Below, piece after piece: positions 24,808-32,405 of a stretch of 35,695 bases of DNA (its first letter is position 1; every line of letters starts with the position of its first letter). The notes below the pieces were generated by a model. That model worked only from the letters and a program-made list of their open reading frames with translations, made no database searches and was not told where the DNA came from. The position numbers and the translations under genes are program-made. The DNA comes from Halococcus thailandensis JCM 13552 (GTDB taxonomy: Archaea; Halobacteriota; Halobacteria; Halobacteriales; Halococcaceae): the NCBI RefSeq assembly GCF_000336715.1, contig NZ_AOMF01000166.1:68779-104473 (forward strand), given 5' to 3'.

Positions 24808-25212
24808 TCAGATGGACTCGCTCTCGGCGAATCGTCCGCCCGCCCCGATGACGACCGAGACGATGCCCGCGATCAGCAGCTCGACGCCACGACCGACGAT
24901 CCCGTTTGGCCGGCCGACGACGGTGGCGATCGCATCGAACGTGACGCTGTCGAGCTGGGTCACGGTGACGAGCGCGCCGAGCACACAGAGCGCGACGCCG
25001 AGTCCCGCGAGCAGGTTCCACGGCCGATCGGCGTAGCCCGATTCGAGCACGATGCCGGCGATGGCTCCGACGAACAGGAGCAGTCCGCCGACGGCGACCG
25101 GAAACACGTTGAACAGCAGGCCGAGCTCCGAAAACAGGAGGCCGAGCACGACGATGAGCGGCCACGGACTCGACATCCGATACTGGTCGCTCAACCCTGG
25201 CTGGTCGTCCAT
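24808..25212 (-). CDS. Four-TM cox-cluster membrane protein
   Basis: The 134-aa product starts MDDQPGLSDQYRMSSPWPL and has four hydrophobic segments (about 16-36, 38-56, 66-86 and 104-125) with GGLLLFVGAIAGIVLESGYADRPW between the second and third. This matches the type often annotated simply as cox cluster protein in haloarchaea, whose function is unknown. The ATG at 25212 is preferred over the long upstream frame because it opens the family N terminus and has a TATA-like GTTTGTTACG at 27 nt. It is transcribed away from coxC. Confidence 0.72.
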   Translation of the reverse strand: MDDQPGLSDQYRMSSPWPLIVVLGLLFSELGLLFNVFPVAVGGLLLFVGAIAGIVLESGYADRPWNLLAGLGVALCVLGALVTVTQLDSVTFDAIATVVGRPNGIVGRGVELLIAGIVSVVIGAGGRFAESESI

Positions 25213-25305
25213 ACCGCTCCGTGGGCTGCGAGCGTAACAAACCCATCGAAACGACCACCAGCCGTGGCGAGCAGCCGACGGCTGGCTGCCGAGCGGTGTA
25301 AGAGG

Positions 25306-25315
25306 GTTTTTAATC
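25306..25315 (+). promoter_or_regulatory. TATA box of coxC
   Basis: GTTTTTAATC is centred about 27 nt upstream of the coxC ATG at 25337, the leaderless spacing. Confidence 0.65.
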
Positions 25316-25336
25316 ATCGGTGTGCAACCGGCGCGT

Positions 25337-26188
25337 ATGGGAACCGCCGACGACACGAACGAGGGGGAGGGACACCACCTCCCGGCGACCGAGGACTGGC
25401 CGCGCGGGTTCGGCGAGGCGAGCTGGTGGCCGTTCATCAGCGCTGCGGGCGCTGCCGGGCTCTATCTCGGCGCGGCGCTGTTCTTCCTTGGACACGGTGA
25501 TATCGAACTCGTCCCGCCATCGGCCGGCCCGATCGTCTTCATCGCCAGCGCCGGCCTCTTCCTGTTCGGACTGTTCGGCTGGCTCTATCACGCCTACGTC
25601 GCCGACTACTGGTCGCGCGGCACAGACAGCCGCGGCGCGGGCTCACTCCGATTCGGCATGCTGCTGTTTCTGGGCACCGAAATCGCCACCTTCGGTGCCG
25701 GCTTCATCTACTTCTTCTTCATCCGCGTGGGCACGTGGCCACCCGGTGAACTCCCCCATCTCCTCAGTTCGCTGGTCCTGATCAACACGGCGCTGCTGGT
25801 CGCCAGCAGTTTCACCATCCACTTCGCCGAGATCTCGCTGCGCAAGGACAATCGCAAGGGGTTCCTCGGGCTGCTCGGCGTCACCCTTCTCCTGGGGATC
25901 GTCTTCATCGGTGGCCAGGTCTTCGAGTACTACACCTTCATCATCGAGGAGGGGTTCACCCTCACCGACGGCATCTTCGCCAGCGCCTTCTTCAGTCTCA
26001 CCGGACTGCACGGACTCCACGTCACGATGGGTGCGATCCTCCTCGGGATCGTCTTCGTGCGCGGACTCGCCGGACAGTACACCGCCGAGCGTCACACCTC
26101 CGTGAGCACCGTCTCGATGTACTGGCACTTCGTCGACGTCGTGTGGCTGTTCCTCGTCGTCGTGCTGTACGTCGGCGGAGCAGCCTGA
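25337..26188 (+). CDS. coxC: Cytochrome c oxidase-type subunit III
   Basis: The 283-aa product is the heme-copper oxidase subunit III, a seven-helix protein that stabilises the catalytic core. Signatures: SLRFGMLLFLGTEIATFGAGFIYFFFIR, FIGGQVFEYYTF, GLHGLHVTMGAILLGIVFVRGLAG, and VSMYWHFVDVVWLFLVVVLY at the C terminus. It has a hydrophilic N terminus of about 30 residues. The ATG at 25337 is 27 nt from a TATA box; an alternative start at 25322 would add five residues. It is transcribed divergently from the four-TM cox-cluster gene. Subunits I and III thus lie on opposite strands with three promoters between them. Confidence 0.93.
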   Translation: MGTADDTNEGEGHHLPATEDWPRGFGEASWWPFISAAGAAGLYLGAALFFLGHGDIELVPPSAGPIVFIASAGLFLFGLFGWLYHAYVADYWSRGTDSRGAGSLRFGMLLFLGTEIATFGAGFIYFFFIRVGTWPPGELPHLLSSLVLINTALLVASSFTIHFAEISLRKDNRKGFLGLLGVTLLLGIVFIGGQVFEYYTFIIEEGFTLTDGIFASAFFSLTGLHGLHVTMGAILLGIVFVRGLAGQYTAERHTSVSTVSMYWHFVDVVWLFLVVVLYVGGAA

Positions 26189-26290
26189 TCGGATCGGCCA
26201 GCCGAATCGTAGCGCGATCCGACGCGATACGACCGAACCACTGCTCGTTTCGTTCGATGAAAAAGAGTCGCACCGTCCGCGAGTCGCCGA

Positions 26291-27433
26291 TCAGATCTCG
26301 TTTAGCTTTCTGAGGATCTGCCCGCGGCGCTGCTCGTCGGCCCTGATCCCCTTTCGTTCGAGGACGTTGCGTTCGAGTTTGTCGAGTGCGACCCGGAAGG
26401 CGCTCTCGGCCCCGTAGCCCTCGCCGGTGCCGGCGACCTGGCCCTGGCTCGTGCGCAGGCGGATCTGACACTGGATCAACGGCGTGCCACGGAGTTTCTC
26501 CTTGTGTTTGTGGAATCGCACGTGGGCGTGGTGGACCTGCATCTCCTGGAACTTGTCGGCGACCTGCGTCACGGATTCACGGAGATCCTCACGAGTGATC
26601 GTGTCGAGCAGGTCGATGTTGGTGATCTGGACGTCCATGTGGTCCTCCTCGGTGAACGTCAGCGCCCGGAGCACGTCGGTCTTGGTGAGCACGCCGTCGA
26701 TGGTGCGGTCGTCCTCGGGTGGCGTGACGACCAGCCCGTTGTAGTCGTTGTCGAGCATTCGTGACACCGCTTCGCGAACGGATTCGTCGCCCGAGATCGT
26801 CTCGACGGGCGCGCTCATCAGGTCGTAGACGGGGATATCGAGCATGCGATCGGAGTCGCCCGAGCGCTCGCCCTCGGTCGGCTGGTCCATGTTGCGCACG
26901 ACGAAATCGACGAGATCGTGGGTCGTTGCCACGCCCGTGAGGTAGCCCGCCTCGTTCTCGACGGGGAGCCGGGAGACGCCGTGTTCACGCAGGCGGTTGA
27001 TCGCCTGGCCGACGCTGGCGTCCTCGGCGATGGTGATGACGTCGTCGGTGTGGATCTGCGAGACGACGAGCGCGTCGAGGTTGTCGAGGACGGCCTCCAG
27101 GATCGCGTCGGCGGTGACGATCCCCCAGAGGCTGTCGCCCTCGACGACCGGGGCGACTTTCGTGTTGCCCTCGACGAGCATCCGTGCGACGTCCCGAACG
27201 TCGCTCGTCCGTTTGACCTGTGGGGCCGAGCTCATCAGCGCGTTCGCCTTCGTCGAGTCCTCGACGTGTGATTGCATCAGCGAGCGCTGGGTGATCACGC
27301 CGGCGTACTCACCGTTGTTGGTGACGATGAGCCCACGCGGGCTCTCCTCCTCGAAGAGCGCTCGAACCTTCCCGAGGCGCTGGTCGGCGCTCACTTCGAC
27401 GTGGTCGGTGGTTGCGATGTCGGCGATGTTCAT
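26291..27433 (-). CDS. Four CBS domains fused to an HPF/RaiA-like domain
   Basis: The 380-aa product has four CBS domains (about residues 1-58, 63-118, 125-181 and 200-262) and a C-terminal domain at about 265-365. That C-terminal part (MDVQITNIDLLDTITREDLRE, then ADKFQEMQVHHAHVRFHKHK, then QCQIRLRTSQGQ and ESAFRVALDKLERNVLERKG) has the alternating strand-helix pattern of the S30AE/HPF ribosome-hibernation fold. CBS pairs bind adenine nucleotides, so an energy-sensing ribosome factor is plausible. I recall a CBS-containing ribosome-dimerising protein being reported in Pyrococcus, but I cannot confirm it is the same family. The promoter is weak: a TATA-like TTGATTAGCC is centred about 33 nt before the ATG. 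Confidence 0.8.
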   Translation of the reverse strand: MNIADIATTDHVEVSADQRLGKVRALFEEESPRGLIVTNNGEYAGVITQRSLMQSHVEDSTKANALMSSAPQVKRTSDVRDVARMLVEGNTKVAPVVEGDSLWGIVTADAILEAVLDNLDALVVSQIHTDDVITIAEDASVGQAINRLREHGVSRLPVENEAGYLTGVATTHDLVDFVVRNMDQPTEGERSGDSDRMLDIPVYDLMSAPVETISGDESVREAVSRMLDNDYNGLVVTPPEDDRTIDGVLTKTDVLRALTFTEEDHMDVQITNIDLLDTITREDLRESVTQVADKFQEMQVHHAHVRFHKHKEKLRGTPLIQCQIRLRTSQGQVAGTGEGYGAESAFRVALDKLERNVLERKGIRADEQRRGQILRKLNEI

Positions 27434-27566
27434 GCTCTCACCCTCATCAGTTCAACGGCGGGGCTAATCAACACTTTGCTCGTTCTCACGATGTCGTGTC
27501 GTCGCCCACGCTGCAGCGACCCCGACGGCCCGACAGTTCTTGACCCCCGCGCACGTAGCGCATGGA

Positions 27567-27923
27567 ATGATGCTACCGGACATCGGCGTGTTCGGCCCGT
27601 ACACCTATCTCGTGACCGAGGTGGTCTTCGGGACGGCCGCGCTCGCGCTGCTGGCCTACACCGGGTCGCTCAGACGGGCCGCCAGAACGGTGGTGGCGCT
27701 CTACCCGATCGCGTACGTCTGGGACTGGTACACCCTCCGTGTGGGTGTCTTCGAGATCCAGCTCCGTACCGGCGTCGAGCTGCTGGGCATTCCGATCGAG
27801 GAACACATCTTCATGATCGTCGTACCGGCGCTCGTCGTCGGTATCCACGAGCTCGTCAACGGGGTGGCGACGACCGATGAGGCGACGGTGTCGGACGAAG
27901 GGCGAACCGATCGCGCCGATTGA
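27567..27923 (+). CDS. Lycopene cyclase-domain membrane protein (single half)
   Basis: The 118-aa product is one half-unit of the CrtYc/CrtYd lycopene beta-cyclase fold: an N-terminal helix with FGPYTYLVTEVVFGTAALALL, a middle segment YPIAYVWDWYTLRVGVFEIQ, and GIPIEEHIFMIVVPALVVGIHELV with the PxxE-H motif near the end. Two halves, on one chain or two, form the beta-ionone ring in carotenoid (bacterioruberin or retinal) synthesis. Here only one half is encoded; a second partner is not visible in the window. Two adjacent ATGs (27567 and 27570) are possible. A weak TATA-like element is at about 27533-27543. Confidence 0.75.
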   Translation: MMLPDIGVFGPYTYLVTEVVFGTAALALLAYTGSLRRAARTVVALYPIAYVWDWYTLRVGVFEIQLRTGVELLGIPIEEHIFMIVVPALVVGIHELVNGVATTDEATVSDEGRTDRAD

Positions 27924-27982
27924 GTGAGAGGGGGGGAGGGAGACGGGGCCACGGCGAACAGGTCACGACATACGAACGCTCT

Positions 27983-29230
27983 CTACCACGCCGCCGCCAG
28001 CACCGCTTCGATCTCCTCGCTCGTCGGGTTCAGATCAGCGGGCACGTTCGCCATGAAGCCGTCGGCGAGAACGGCCTCGGCGACCGCCGGGAACTCGTCC
28101 TGTTCGGGACCATCGACGTCACGGAGTCGAGTCGGCAGCCCGAGCGCGTCCCGGACGTCCGCGACGGCGGTCGTGATCGCGTCGGCCGTGTCGTCGGCAT
28201 CGATTATGCCGAGCGCGTCGGCCAGCAGATCCCGCCGGCCGTCGACGTGCTCGAAGAGATAGTCGAGGGCGTGAGGCGCGACGATGCCGTGGGCCGTCCC
28301 TTGCTGGATGGGGTTGCCTCGTGTCAGGCCGTGGCTGAGCGAATGGATCAGCGAGAGCGTGCCCGCGTCCGGCCGCGAGATGCCGTACTGGACGAGCAGG
28401 CTGCCCCGGGCGAGCGCGTCGAAGACCCAGGGCTCGCGTGTCCCGTCGCCGAACGCGAGCAGCCCGTCCTGATAGAGCGAGAGCCCTCGGACGGCGGTGG
28501 CATCGGTCACCGGCGTCGCCGTGCTGGCGTACAGCGTCTCGATGCCCTTGTCGAACCCGTTCATCGCCGAGGCGGCGAGCACGTCGTCGGGCGTCGTGGC
28601 GAACAGCGCGCTATCGGCGACGACGGCCACCGGCAGCAGAGCGGGGTCCGAGAGGCCGCCGGACACCGATTCGTCGACGAGTCCACCCTCGGGCGTCGCC
28701 GCGACACCGCCGCCCTGCGAGACGTCCGCACCCGCGAGCGTCGTCGGCACCGCGACGATCGGGACGACCGTTTCGGGCACGGTGAGCGTTCCCGTCTCGG
28801 TGAGTTCCGCGCCCGCGGCGTCGTAGACGGCCGCTGGATCGTCGTCCGCAGCGGCCGCACGTGCGGCGAGAACGCTCACCTGTTTGGCCGCGTCGAGGCT
28901 GCTCCCGCCGCCGAGCGCGACGATACAGTCGGCATCCAGCTCGCGCACTCGCTCGGCTCCGTCGGCGGCCGTCGCCAGCCGCTTTTCGGCCGTCGTTTCG
29001 GCGAAAACGCCCGCGAGGCGCTCGTCCAGTCCCGATCGAACGGGATCAATGACCGCCGACGTCGAGCCGACGGTCTGTCCGCTGACGACGAGCGCACGTT
29101 CGAGACCGCGAGCCGCGAGCTCCTCACCCAGCTCGCCGGCGCTGTGGCGGCCACACCGGAGCGTCGGTGCGTCGTACGCGAAGCGAAACGGCTCGGTAAC
29201 GCGCGATGGAACCGCGTTGTCATCGTCCAT
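27983..29230 (-). CDS. Iron-containing alcohol dehydrogenase family protein
   Basis: The 415-aa product has the family's dinucleotide site CIVALGGGSSLDAAKQV and the two-domain layout of group III metal-dependent dehydrogenases. The metal site looks altered. Aligned to the usual D-x3-H and H-x13-H ligands, the Asp (MNGFDKGIETLYA) and first His (IHSLSHGLTRG) are kept, but the second ligand position reads Glu and the last reads Gln (NPIQQGTAHG) instead of His. The substrate is unknown. The frame is open to 29320; the ATG at 29230 is chosen because the upstream part looks non-coding and an AT-rich TTTCAACTGG sits 25-30 nt away. Confidence 0.85.
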   Translation of the reverse strand: MDDDNAVPSRVTEPFRFAYDAPTLRCGRHSAGELGEELAARGLERALVVSGQTVGSTSAVIDPVRSGLDERLAGVFAETTAEKRLATAADGAERVRELDADCIVALGGGSSLDAAKQVSVLAARAAAADDDPAAVYDAAGAELTETGTLTVPETVVPIVAVPTTLAGADVSQGGGVAATPEGGLVDESVSGGLSDPALLPVAVVADSALFATTPDDVLAASAMNGFDKGIETLYASTATPVTDATAVRGLSLYQDGLLAFGDGTREPWVFDALARGSLLVQYGISRPDAGTLSLIHSLSHGLTRGNPIQQGTAHGIVAPHALDYLFEHVDGRRDLLADALGIIDADDTADAITTAVADVRDALGLPTRLRDVDGPEQDEFPAVAEAVLADGFMANVPADLNPTSEEIEAVLAAAW

Positions 29231-29484
29231 CCCCGACTCCTCGCGAAGCTGGCCAGTTGAAACGTTCGCTTGTTGGGGCTGTACACCACCCACGGTTCTG
29301 CCAGTATCGCCGACGGTCACGTACCCCTCGACGGTCAGTCGTCGGTCTCCGTGGGATCGGCTCGTCCGATATCCCGATCGGCACTTCTGCTGTCACCGCT
29401 CTCGAGATACGGGCGAACGCCGCGGATTTTGCCATCCGATCCAGGAAGTCACGGCGGTGGTACACCAATTCTGTGCCACGAGTC
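29231..29484. other. Intergenic, nothing recognised
   Basis: A 254-nt gap between the iron-ADH-family gene and lplA. It is less GC-biased than its neighbours, holds short open frames with no family resemblance, and a weak inverted repeat (GTGGTACA / TGTGCCAC, 29457-29479). I see no gene here. Confidence 0.4.
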
Positions 29485-30258
29485 CTACAGACGCTTGTTC
29501 CACTCGTCCGTCCGGAACGTCGTCTCGGCACGTCGCTTCGCCGTCGTCAGCTCGTCGTCGGTCAACGATCCCTCTTCACCACCGTAGGTGGCACGGAACT
29601 CGTCTTTGAGGCGGTCGATGACGGCTTCGCGATCCTCCGTGACGTAGTCCGCGATGCGGGTGACGCGCTTCTCGGCGGACGTGACGGCCTTGTCCGAGAG
29701 TTTCTCTTCACCGATACGAAGCGTCCGGAGCATCGCCTCGATATCGAGCGCGTAGCTCATCGTGACGTGGTGAAGCACCGCGTTCGAGCGCCGGAGCTGG
29801 GCCGCACCACCGATCTTGCCGTCCTCGTGGGCGATATCGTTGAGCGGCTCGTGAACGGCTGCCAGTCCGAGATCACGGAGCGCGTCGATCGCCCATCGGT
29901 TGAGTCGTTCGTAGCTCCGTTCGATATCGTCCGCGACCGCCGCGCGCGGGAGATAGATCGAGTAGGTGATCACCGCGCCGGGTTCGGCGTACATCGCACC
30001 GCCGCCGGTGATCCGTCGCACGACGTCAATATCGTGGTCGCGGACGTACTCGTCGGCTACCTCGTCGGCGTAGGCCTGAAACCGACCGATCGGTACCGCC
30101 GGTCCCGTCCGATACCAGAAGCGGATCGTCGGTGCCATCTCGCCGTCGTCGAGACGATCGATCAACACGTCGTCGAGCGCGTGATGTGTCGGTTCGTCGT
30201 GGACACCGCCGTCGATGATCCGCCAGTTTTCGTCGGGTGTGGCTCCGGGCTCGCTCAT
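29485..30258 (-). CDS. lplA: Lipoate--protein ligase, catalytic subunit
   Basis: The 257-aa product is the biotin/lipoate ligase-fold subunit that attaches lipoate to 2-oxoacid dehydrogenase E2 and glycine-cleavage H proteins. Family sites are RRITGGGAMYAEPGAV (lipoyl-AMP binding glycines) and the catalytic lysine of DGKIGGAAQLRRSNAVLHHVTM. The upstream small gene is the accessory domain that bacterial LplA carries at its C terminus; together they form the two-part archaeal enzyme. The ATG at 30258 overlaps the stop of that gene in an ATGA junction, which sets the start and implies coupled translation. Confidence 0.88.
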   Translation of the reverse strand: MSEPGATPDENWRIIDGGVHDEPTHHALDDVLIDRLDDGEMAPTIRFWYRTGPAVPIGRFQAYADEVADEYVRDHDIDVVRRITGGGAMYAEPGAVITYSIYLPRAAVADDIERSYERLNRWAIDALRDLGLAAVHEPLNDIAHEDGKIGGAAQLRRSNAVLHHVTMSYALDIEAMLRTLRIGEEKLSDKAVTSAEKRVTRIADYVTEDREAVIDRLKDEFRATYGGEEGSLTDDELTTAKRRAETTFRTDEWNKRL

Positions 30259-30527
30259 CGATCGATCGCCTCCCGGACCGCCTCGGCGAGATCGGCGGCC
30301 GAAAAACCGATCAGCTCCGCGTCGACCGTTTCGATCGCGTCGACCAGTTCCGGCTTCGAGACGGCCGTCGGTCGCCCTTCGATCACCCGTTCGAGCTTCT
30401 CCCGCGCCGCGGGCGGTTCGAGGAAGAAATCGCCGGTGATCGTGACCGATTCGATGGTGTCCCCGTAGGTCGCAGTCACGGTGACGAGTTTCCCGTCCGG
30501 CACTTTCATCGATCCGGTGTGCTCCAT
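30255..30527 (-). CDS. lplB: Lipoate--protein ligase accessory subunit
   Basis: The 90-aa product begins MEHTGSMKVPDGKLVTVTA and reads as the LplA C-terminal (lip_prot_lig_C) domain: DGKLVTVTATYGDTIESVTITGDFFLEPP, with a following helical part ending in DLAEAVREAIDR. Alone it has no catalytic residues; with LplA it is needed for lipoate adenylation in the archaeal two-component enzyme. The open frame runs to 30605, but the ATG at 30527 gives the domain start, with an AT-rich AGATATTCGG about 30 nt upstream. It precedes lplA with a 4-nt overlap. Confidence 0.83.
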   Translation of the reverse strand: MEHTGSMKVPDGKLVTVTATYGDTIESVTITGDFFLEPPAAREKLERVIEGRPTAVSKPELVDAIETVDAELIGFSAADLAEAVREAIDR

Positions 30528-30714
30528 AGCTGCTCGTACGGTCGGGCATGCCGAATATCTGGCCCTGATCGACGCTCCGCGTTCAGAGAGCTGTATCAGG
30601 TCCACTGCTCCGACCTTTGTCGGGTCGAACTCGTCGCTGTTCTCGTTCTGTCACTCTGTGCCCATGTCCTCAATCATTCTTCATTACACCAACATCTATT
30701 TGAGGGTCGGTACC

Positions 30715-30735
30715 ATGGCTATCTACAACCAATGA
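30715..30735 (+). other. Six-codon upstream ORF overlapping the cold-shock start
   Basis: ATGGCTATCTACAACCAATG-A reads M-A-I-Y-N-Q-stop, and its TGA overlaps the next ATG in an ATGA junction. Whether it is transcribed depends on which weak upstream AT-rich element is the promoter: one at 30694-30701 would start too late, one near 30680-30687 would include it. Chance is a fair alternative. Confidence 0.25.
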
Positions 30736-30941
30736 ATCACGAATCACTGACGAAAGGGACGGTAAGTCACGTGAATGCCGCCAGTCAGTCGGGGTTCATC
30801 GAGACTGAGGTGACGGCGAAGGACGTCCTGTTCCTTCCGAACGCTGTGCGGGGTCACGTGCCCGAACTCGGGGAGGAAGTCACGTTCGAGATGGTCGAAA
30901 CGAGAAACGGACCGCGTGCAGCAAAGCTTTCGCGGACGTAG
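30732..30941 (+). CDS. Divergent cold-shock-domain (CspA-like) protein
   Basis: The 69-aa product has the cold-shock pattern: KGTVSHVNAASQSGFIETE (strand 1-2), DVLFLPNAVRGHVPELGEEVTFEMVETRNGPRAAKLSR (strands 3-5, with the GPRAAKL end). Such proteins bind single-stranded RNA or DNA. It is divergent: the aromatic RNP2-type residues usually seen as VFFH are VLFL here, and the RNP1 aromatic set is thinned. The long upstream frame is antisense to the lipoate genes and is not used. A TATA-like ATCTATTT is centred about 34 nt upstream. Confidence 0.75.
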   Translation: MNHESLTKGTVSHVNAASQSGFIETEVTAKDVLFLPNAVRGHVPELGEEVTFEMVETRNGPRAAKLSRT

Positions 30942-31038
30942 TTCGCTCACCGTTCTGGATCGCACGAGTTCGTTGCTAATACCGTCGGACAGAGATCCGT
31001 ACGGATCGCGCTCCAGGCAGTGAGGCGTCAGTAGCAAG

Positions 31039-31046
31039 GTATTATG
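31039..31046 (+). promoter_or_regulatory. TATA box of acyl-CoA dehydrogenase 2
   Basis: GTATTATG is centred 27 nt from the ATG at 31070 but 33 nt from the ATG at 31076, favouring the first. Confidence 0.55.
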
Positions 31047-31069
31047 TGGGGTGTCGACGAACCACGTGG

Positions 31070-32293
31070 ATGCTCATGGGACGATCAGCGAGCGATTCCG
31101 GTGTCGCGTTCGATATCGACGAGGAGACCCAGCTCGTTCTCCGGAGTCTCGACGAGTTCGTGGAGCAGGAGGTCGAACCGATCGCCGAGGAGCTCGGGGA
31201 GACGCTCACGAACCCGCGACTCGGCCACGAGCCCGATGGGCGATTGACCGACGAGGTACTCGATGCGATCGAGCGCGTTCGCAAACGGAGCGCCGAGGCG
31301 GGCTACTACGCCATGAACATGCCGAGCGACGTCGGCGGCGAGGACGTGTCGGCGGTGACGTGGTACCGAGCGAACAAACGCCTCGCCACATCCGCCGTCC
31401 CCCTGTCGAACGAGGTCCTCGCGGGGCCGGCGGGCCCGAAGCCGCTGCTCGCGGCGGCCGAGGGCGACCAGATCGAAGAGTACCTCGAACCGGCGATGCG
31501 CGCCGAGAAGACGACCGCGTTCGCCCAGACCGAACCGGGTGTGGGTTCCGATTCGCCGAACATGGACACCCACGCCGACAAGGACGGTGACGAGTGGGTT
31601 CTCGACGGCACGAAACAGTGGATCACGAACGCGCCCTACGCCGACTTCATCCAGGTCTTTGCACGGACTACCCCACAGGCTGAAGCGGGTCGTCACGGCG
31701 GGATCACCTGCTTCATCGTCGAGGACGACGAGTTCGAACTCGGATCGCTCAACAACGCCGTCGGCTCGGTGGGCCGACAGGCCGAGGTCCGACTCGACGA
31801 CGTCCGAATCCCTGCCGATCGCGTGCTCGGCGACGTCGATGCGGCGTTTTACGATGCGATGGGGTTTCTCGGCCTCGGCCGGCTCGAGATCGGTGCCCAA
31901 GCGGTCGGCAGTGCCGAGTGGCTTCTCGATCGTGCCACCGAGTTCGCCACCGATCGCGAGGCGTTCGACCGTCCGATCGGTGATTTTCAGGCGATCTCAC
32001 ACAAGATCGCTCGCGGGCGCGCCAACGTTTATGCCGCCGACGCCGCCGGATTGCGGTGTGCGTGGACGCTCGACGGGAGCGATCCCGCCATCGCCGAGTC
32101 GTCGATCCTGAAGTGGTTCGCGACCGATACGTTCTGGGAGATCGCCGACGACGTGGTGCAGATCCACGGCAGCAGCGGGCTCGCGGAAGAAAACCCGTTC
32201 ATGGATCGGCTCCATCAGGCACGGATCTTCCGAATCGTCGAGGGAACCGACGAGATCCAGCTCAACACCATCGCGAGTCAGTACGGGCTCTGA
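31070..32293 (+). CDS. Acyl-CoA dehydrogenase, divergent paralogue
   Basis: The 407-aa product is a second FAD-dependent acyl-CoA dehydrogenase. It keeps TAFAQTEPGVGSDSPNMDTHA, KQWITNAPYADFIQVFART, a dimer helix around GLGRLEIGAQAVG, and QIHGSSGLAEENPFMDRLHQ, with E391 of FRIVEGTDEIQ at the usual base position. Compared with the enzyme at 835-1962 it has a longer N terminus (about 30 residues) and the glycine loop HGGYG reads HGSSG. The substrate may differ (longer or branched acyl-CoA). The start is set by the TATA box at 31039-31046. It is followed by a convergent thiolase gene 112 nt away. Confidence 0.9.
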   Translation: MLMGRSASDSGVAFDIDEETQLVLRSLDEFVEQEVEPIAEELGETLTNPRLGHEPDGRLTDEVLDAIERVRKRSAEAGYYAMNMPSDVGGEDVSAVTWYRANKRLATSAVPLSNEVLAGPAGPKPLLAAAEGDQIEEYLEPAMRAEKTTAFAQTEPGVGSDSPNMDTHADKDGDEWVLDGTKQWITNAPYADFIQVFARTTPQAEAGRHGGITCFIVEDDEFELGSLNNAVGSVGRQAEVRLDDVRIPADRVLGDVDAAFYDAMGFLGLGRLEIGAQAVGSAEWLLDRATEFATDREAFDRPIGDFQAISHKIARGRANVYAADAAGLRCAWTLDGSDPAIAESSILKWFATDTFWEIADDVVQIHGSSGLAEENPFMDRLHQARIFRIVEGTDEIQLNTIASQYGL

Positions 32294-32405
32294 GTTTCCG
32301 AACGGATTCGTGATTTCGGTTCGACTGTAAACACTCGGATCGACGTCATCTCACGGGCGTCATCGTCTGCCGCCGCGTCTCTGCTCTCAATCGGAGCGGA
32401 CCATC

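Noticed and set aside
27920-29260. 446-aa plus-strand frame opposite the iron-ADH-family gene
   Set aside because: Arg-rich shadow frame; the minus strand carries the recognisable family motifs.
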